From HIMB11 sp965657135 (GTDB lineage: Bacteria > Pseudomonadota > Alphaproteobacteria > Rhodobacterales > Rhodobacteraceae), in contig CBFHNF010000001.1 in NCBI GenBank assembly GCA_965657135.1, positions 150,006 to 214,005 of the forward strand: a stretch of 64,000 nt of DNA, written 5' to 3'. The notes beneath the pieces are model-generated. The model ran no database searches, was not told where the DNA came from, and was given only the letters and a program-made list of their open reading frames with translations. Shown in pieces: positions 60,934 to 64,000 of this stretch; positions within the stretch are counted from its first letter, which is position 1; the number at the start of each line of letters is the position of its first letter. Position numbers and translations under genes: made by a program.

Positions 60934-62183
60934 CGCCGCCGCCACTAAAAAATGACTGTTTTGCTTTGCCTGCGGGTGTCGCATGGACGCCAGTTGATGA
61001 CGCACTGACGCAATTACGCACCGCCTTGCAGTGCGTTGTGCCAATCGAGTCTGTTGATATTTACAATGCGCAGGGTCGGTTTTTAGCTGAAGAGGTTATT
61101 TCGCCTGGTGCATCCCCACCAAAGGCGAATTCAGCCGTTGATGGATATGGATTTGCGGGCCGGTCAGCAGCAAAAAATGGGGTGGTTCGATTAACCCTCG
61201 ATCCAGATCGCGCCGCAGCCGGGGTACCAATGTTGGGTTGCGTCGGTGAGGGGCAGGCCGTTCGTATATTAACCGGCGCGCAACTACCGGACGGGGTGGA
61301 TACCGTCGTTCTTCAAGAAGATGTTGCAACCGATGGCCACGAAATTGTGTTTCATGGCCCTTTAAAAACAGGCGCGAATACACGTCAAGCGGGCGAAGAT
61401 GTACAGGTTGACGATCTCGTTCTGAGTGCGGGTCAGCGATTGCGCCCGACTGATTTGGGATTATTGGCGTCAGTTGGTGTGGGGCGGGTGCCGTGTTTTC
61501 GAACATTGCGTGTGGGCGTTTTATCCACTGGTGACGAAGTTTGTGATGTATCTCAAAATTCTGCGGCGCATCAGATCTATGATGCCAATCGCCCGATCCT
61601 ATTGTCGTTGATCGCGGCTTGGGGATTCAACGCCATTGATTTGGGCCATGTAAATGACGATCGCGCGCTCTTAAGCAAGCGTTTGGATACAGCCAAGGAA
61701 AAAGTTGACGTCTTGTTAACATCTGGAGGGGCGTCAGCGGGGGATGAAGATCACCTTTCTGCCCTGCTAAATGAAACGGGGTCGGTTGCATTCTGGCGCA
61801 TTGCTGTAAAACCAGGGCGTCCAATGGCCATGGGAATATGGGATGGGTTGCCTATATTTGGCCTGCCCGGTAATCCCGTCGCAGCTGCAACTTGCGCAAT
61901 GATCTTTGCGCGCCCGTCCTTTAATGTGTTGGCTGGGGGGGAATGGCTGACCCCGCAATCATACTGGGTAAAAGCAGATTTTGAAAAGCACAAGAAATCT
62001 GGCCGCCGTGAATATTTGCGTGCCCGTGTCCATGGGGATAAAGTCAGTATTTTTCGATCCGAAGGCTCAGGACGCATTAGTGGTTTAAGTTGGGCAAATG
62101 GATTTGTTGAATTACCTGACGCTGCAATCACCGTTCAGCGGGGAGATCTGGTGAAATTCATTCCGTTTGACAGTTTCAACTAA
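60927..62183 (+). CDS. moeA: Molybdopterin molybdenumtransferase
   Basis: This 418-residue MoeA inserts molybdate into adenylylated molybdopterin. The N-terminal region (PKANSAVDGYGFAGRSA, RILTGAQLPDGVDTVVLQED) and the MoaB-like domain (VGVLSTGDEVCD, IYDANRPILLSL, TSGGASAGDEDHL, FGLPGNPVAAATC) are complete, as is domain IV. It is the last gene of the fdhD-mobA-mobB-unknown-moeA operon. Its stop shares the four bases CTAA with the stop of the convergent response regulator. Confidence 0.95.
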   Translation: MVTPPPLKNDCFALPAGVAWTPVDDALTQLRTALQCVVPIESVDIYNAQGRFLAEEVISPGASPPKANSAVDGYGFAGRSAAKNGVVRLTLDPDRAAAGVPMLGCVGEGQAVRILTGAQLPDGVDTVVLQEDVATDGHEIVFHGPLKTGANTRQAGEDVQVDDLVLSAGQRLRPTDLGLLASVGVGRVPCFRTLRVGVLSTGDEVCDVSQNSAAHQIYDANRPILLSLIAAWGFNAIDLGHVNDDRALLSKRLDTAKEKVDVLLTSGGASAGDEDHLSALLNETGSVAFWRIAVKPGRPMAMGIWDGLPIFGLPGNPVAAATCAMIFARPSFNVLAGGEWLTPQSYWVKADFEKHKKSGRREYLRARVHGDKVSIFRSEGSGRISGLSWANGFVELPDAAITVQRGDLVKFIPFDSFN

Positions 62184-62884
62184 CGCTCCCAACTGACATC
62201 ACTTAAAAAGATATAGCCCGCACCATAGATCGTCTTGATCAATTGAGGGTTTTTTGGGTCTTCGTTTAGTTTAGTGCGCAGACGTGAAATGCGCACATCC
62301 ATTGCACGATCAAAACTTTCCCCTGCAGCGCCGCCCAACCTTTCTTGCATGAAGGATCGTGAGATGAGCCGTTTTGGGCTTTCCAAAAATAAACGTAAAA
62401 CTTCACCTTCTGCGTGCGAAAATGGGGTTTCTTGATTGTTTTTGGCGATCAAAGCATATTGATCAAAATCAGCGACCCACTCGGCAAATTTCGCCACGTT
62501 CCCCGGTGCTGGTTGGGCGCGATCTTTGCGCAACCGCGCCCGAATTCGGGCGACAACTTCGGTTGGGTCAAAGGGTTTGATAATATAATCATCTGCACCC
62601 AGCTCTAGACCGGTTATGCGATCCTGTACCTGTGCGCGTCCTGAAATAATGATCACAATCGCCCCTTGCTCAAGCGCAAGCCGATGCACCAAACTAAGGC
62701 CATCGCGATCAGGTAGGCCCAAGTCCACCAAACATACGTCAGGCGTGTGCGATTTAAGCGCTGCTTCGAATTCAGTTGCGCGAGAGAACCCTAATGTTCT
62801 AAATCCGGCCTCTTCTAGCGTATCGGCCAGAATGCGACGAATTTCAGGTTCGTCATCAAGAATGGTTACGAGTGGGTGTGACAT
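62180..62884 (-). CDS. OmpR-family response regulator
   Basis: This is a 234-residue two-domain regulator. The receiver (1-120) has the acidic pocket D10-D11-E12, phospho-acceptor D54 in CLVDLGLPDRDGLS and the Lys in IIKPFDPTEV. The C-terminal winged helix carries SHAEGEVLRLFLESPKRLIS, RAMDVRISRLRTKL and IKTIYGAGYIF. Its cognate partner is the hybrid kinase gene just upstream on the same strand, which it overlaps by 29 bases. The signal and target genes are not evident. Confidence 0.93.
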   Translation of the reverse strand: MSHPLVTILDDEPEIRRILADTLEEAGFRTLGFSRATEFEAALKSHTPDVCLVDLGLPDRDGLSLVHRLALEQGAIVIIISGRAQVQDRITGLELGADDYIIKPFDPTEVVARIRARLRKDRAQPAPGNVAKFAEWVADFDQYALIAKNNQETPFSHAEGEVLRLFLESPKRLISRSFMQERLGGAAGESFDRAMDVRISRLRTKLNEDPKNPQLIKTIYGAGYIFLSDVSWER

Positions 62885-64000
62885 TCAAAGCATCTTTCAA
62901 AGTTGTTTTTAAATCACCCATTTCAAAAGGTTTGGCAAGAACGGGCGCATTGCGTTGGGCGGCGATTACTAGGGGATGTGTGGCAGGTAGCGACGACATA
63001 AATAGCACGACTGGTTTTGCCCCGTTCAATCCCGCGATTAGGTCAACACCTGTTTCATCCCCTTCTAACTGCAAATCGCAAAGAATGAGTGTAATTTCGG
63101 GTAACTCACGCAGTAAAGCGCGTGCTTCTGTAACGCTGCTGGCTTCGATAACGGAATAACCAATTCCTGTCAGATAGGCGCGGAAAACGTCGCGTAGCTC
63201 TGACTGATCCTCAACCAACAAGGCCATTCCCGGTGGGGACACTGCGATCGCCTGGCGGGCAGGCAAGCGCAGTGTTGCGCGCGCACCTTGAAAGCCATTT
63301 TGTAAAACCAAGGATCCTCCATTTACCTTGGCAACGTCATATACCATGCTTAAACCCAGTCCCGTACCATGTTCGCCTTTGGTTGTGAAAAACGGGTCGA
63401 ACGCATGCTGTAGGGCCTTTTCTGTAAAACCAGGTCCGGTATCCGTGACAACAAATTCAATCCAGGTATTTTTTACAAGTTTTGCGCTTAAAGTGATGGT
63501 GCCTTTTTTGCCGATTGCGTCACGCGCATTCAGAATGAGGTTTAGCAGAGAATCCATCAATTGCCCTGTATCCAGCAACCATTGATCCTCGTTGCTATCG
63601 GGTTTCAAAACCAACGTATGATCGGCACTCAATGCGCTATAGGCGATTGGAGCGATTTGTTCAAAAATTTCAGAAATTGTTGTGGCTTTGGGGCGTGGAG
63701 CATGATTGCCTACCATATCGGCAATCGCGTTTAATAAACTTCCGCCGCGCGTCGCCGCGTTGAGTGTTGCTTGGATCAGTTGATGCGCCTGTGGAGGCAG
63801 GTCCAGTTTTGCCAATCGGCCTTGCGCACCCATAATTATCGTCAAAAGATTTGAAAAATCATGTGCCAGTCCGCTGGTCAGGTGCGATGCCATTTCGCGT
63901 TTGCTTTGTTGTTGTAATGTCGCACGGGCCTGGGCCTCTTCGGTCACATCCATCGATAGAATGTAAACGCCGCCGATTTGATTTTGGGTGCTTGTGTCTG
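62856..64000 (-). CDS. Hybrid sensor histidine kinase (N-terminal part beyond window edge)
   Basis: The frame is open to the right edge and reads GGVYILSMDVTEEAQARATL there, the end of a PAS-type sensor domain, so the start lies outside the window. The dimerisation helix holds the phospho-His in LTSGLAHDFSNLLTIIMGAQ. The ATPase domain shows LILNARDAIG, VVTDTGPGF and HGTGLGLSMVYDVAKVNGGS. A C-terminal receiver follows (ALLVEDQSELRDVFRAYL, phospho-Asp in LILCDLQLEGDETG, and LAKPFEMGDL). It overlaps the response regulator gene by 29 bases. The internal ATG at 63953 is unlikely to be the true start. Confidence 0.92.
   Translation of the reverse strand, partial: DTSTQNQIGGVYILSMDVTEEAQARATLQQQSKREMASHLTSGLAHDFSNLLTIIMGAQGRLAKLDLPPQAHQLIQATLNAATRGGSLLNAIADMVGNHAPRPKATTISEIFEQIAPIAYSALSADHTLVLKPDSNEDQWLLDTGQLMDSLLNLILNARDAIGKKGTITLSAKLVKNTWIEFVVTDTGPGFTEKALQHAFDPFFTTKGEHGTGLGLSMVYDVAKVNGGSLVLQNGFQGARATLRLPARQAIAVSPPGMALLVEDQSELRDVFRAYLTGIGYSVIEASSVTEARALLRELPEITLILCDLQLEGDETGVDLIAGLNGAKPVVLFMSSLPATHPLVIAAQRNAPVLAKPFEMGDLKTTLKDALNVTPTRNHS

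Noticed and set aside
1..64000. Searches by eye for tRNA, rRNA, riboswitches, CRISPR arrays, insertion sequences and att sites
   Set aside because: Nothing convincing was seen; the window reads as continuous core chromosome.

Overview
The window looks like chromosomal core DNA of a marine alphaproteobacterium of the order Rhodobacterales (Roseobacter group). This rests on gene content and order: an Irr-type iron operator in front of an MbfA-like ferritin/VIT1 fusion, an alphaproteobacterial aa3-oxidase subunit IV, pyrB overlapping a zinc-ligand-less dihydroorotase and plsY, a DmdC-like acyl-CoA dehydrogenase beside an MBL-fold gene, and fdhD-mobA-mobB-unknown-moeA. No composition statistics or database searches were run. 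I see no rRNA, tRNA, CRISPR array, insertion sequence or prophage.

Layout. 1-2595: a catalytic/non-catalytic M16 peptidase pair, the first gene cut by the left edge. 2678-9667: ureidoglycine aminohydrolase, a shortened Rrf2/NsrR-like regulator, cytochrome c', glutathione-dependent formaldehyde/GSNO dehydrogenase, a TetR regulator, mbfA under an ICE box, an AEC transporter and S-formylglutathione hydrolase; together a nitric oxide, formaldehyde and iron stress district. 9698-14309: soluble transhydrogenase, an ornithine cyclodeaminase-family gene, a hydrolase and an MFS transporter. 14411-14960: a decayed EAL-domain gene. 15126-19238: zapE, a LysM protein, folC and accD. 19391-24963: a CPBP protease, a lipoprotein, a broken gene, a dienoyl-CoA reductase-like flavoenzyme and a LysR regulator. 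24965-34476: two minus-strand operons and divergent housekeeping genes (cinA-like, sfsA, map, rsmD, peroxiredoxin, GDPD, RidA). 34643-41212: mlaA-mlaC, a class A PBP, glnK-amtB and prs. 41330-46972: isomerase, hydrolase, pyrB-pyrC-like-plsY, UDG and moaB. 47068-54294: an RND efflux pair, a DsbD-alpha-like protein, YqgE and TsaC. 54382-57367: acyl-CoA dehydrogenase, MBL hydrolase and cox subunit IV. 57382-62183: a frameshifted lipoprotein gene and the molybdenum cofactor operon. 62180-64000: a two-component pair, with the kinase cut by the right edge.

The genome is tightly packed. Same-strand neighbours often share ATGA or TAATG junctions, and at least four convergent pairs share exactly the four bases of overlapping stop codons. 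Against this compactness several loci are damaged: the Rrf2 regulator lacks its DNA-binding wing, an EAL gene is frameshifted, a second gene carries a nonsense codon plus a frameshift, and a lipoprotein gene is out of frame at a C7 run. Two small relic-like or overlooked reading frames (4078-4182 and 34354-34476) also stand out.

I did not find an obvious new multi-gene system. The best candidates for new biology are the uncharacterised RNase H-fold-like protein translationally coupled between mobB and moeA, the wing-less Rrf2 regulator next to NO-related genes, the 11-bp iterons at 11140-11172, and the DnaA-box/GANTC cluster with an orphan terminator between lysM and folC.
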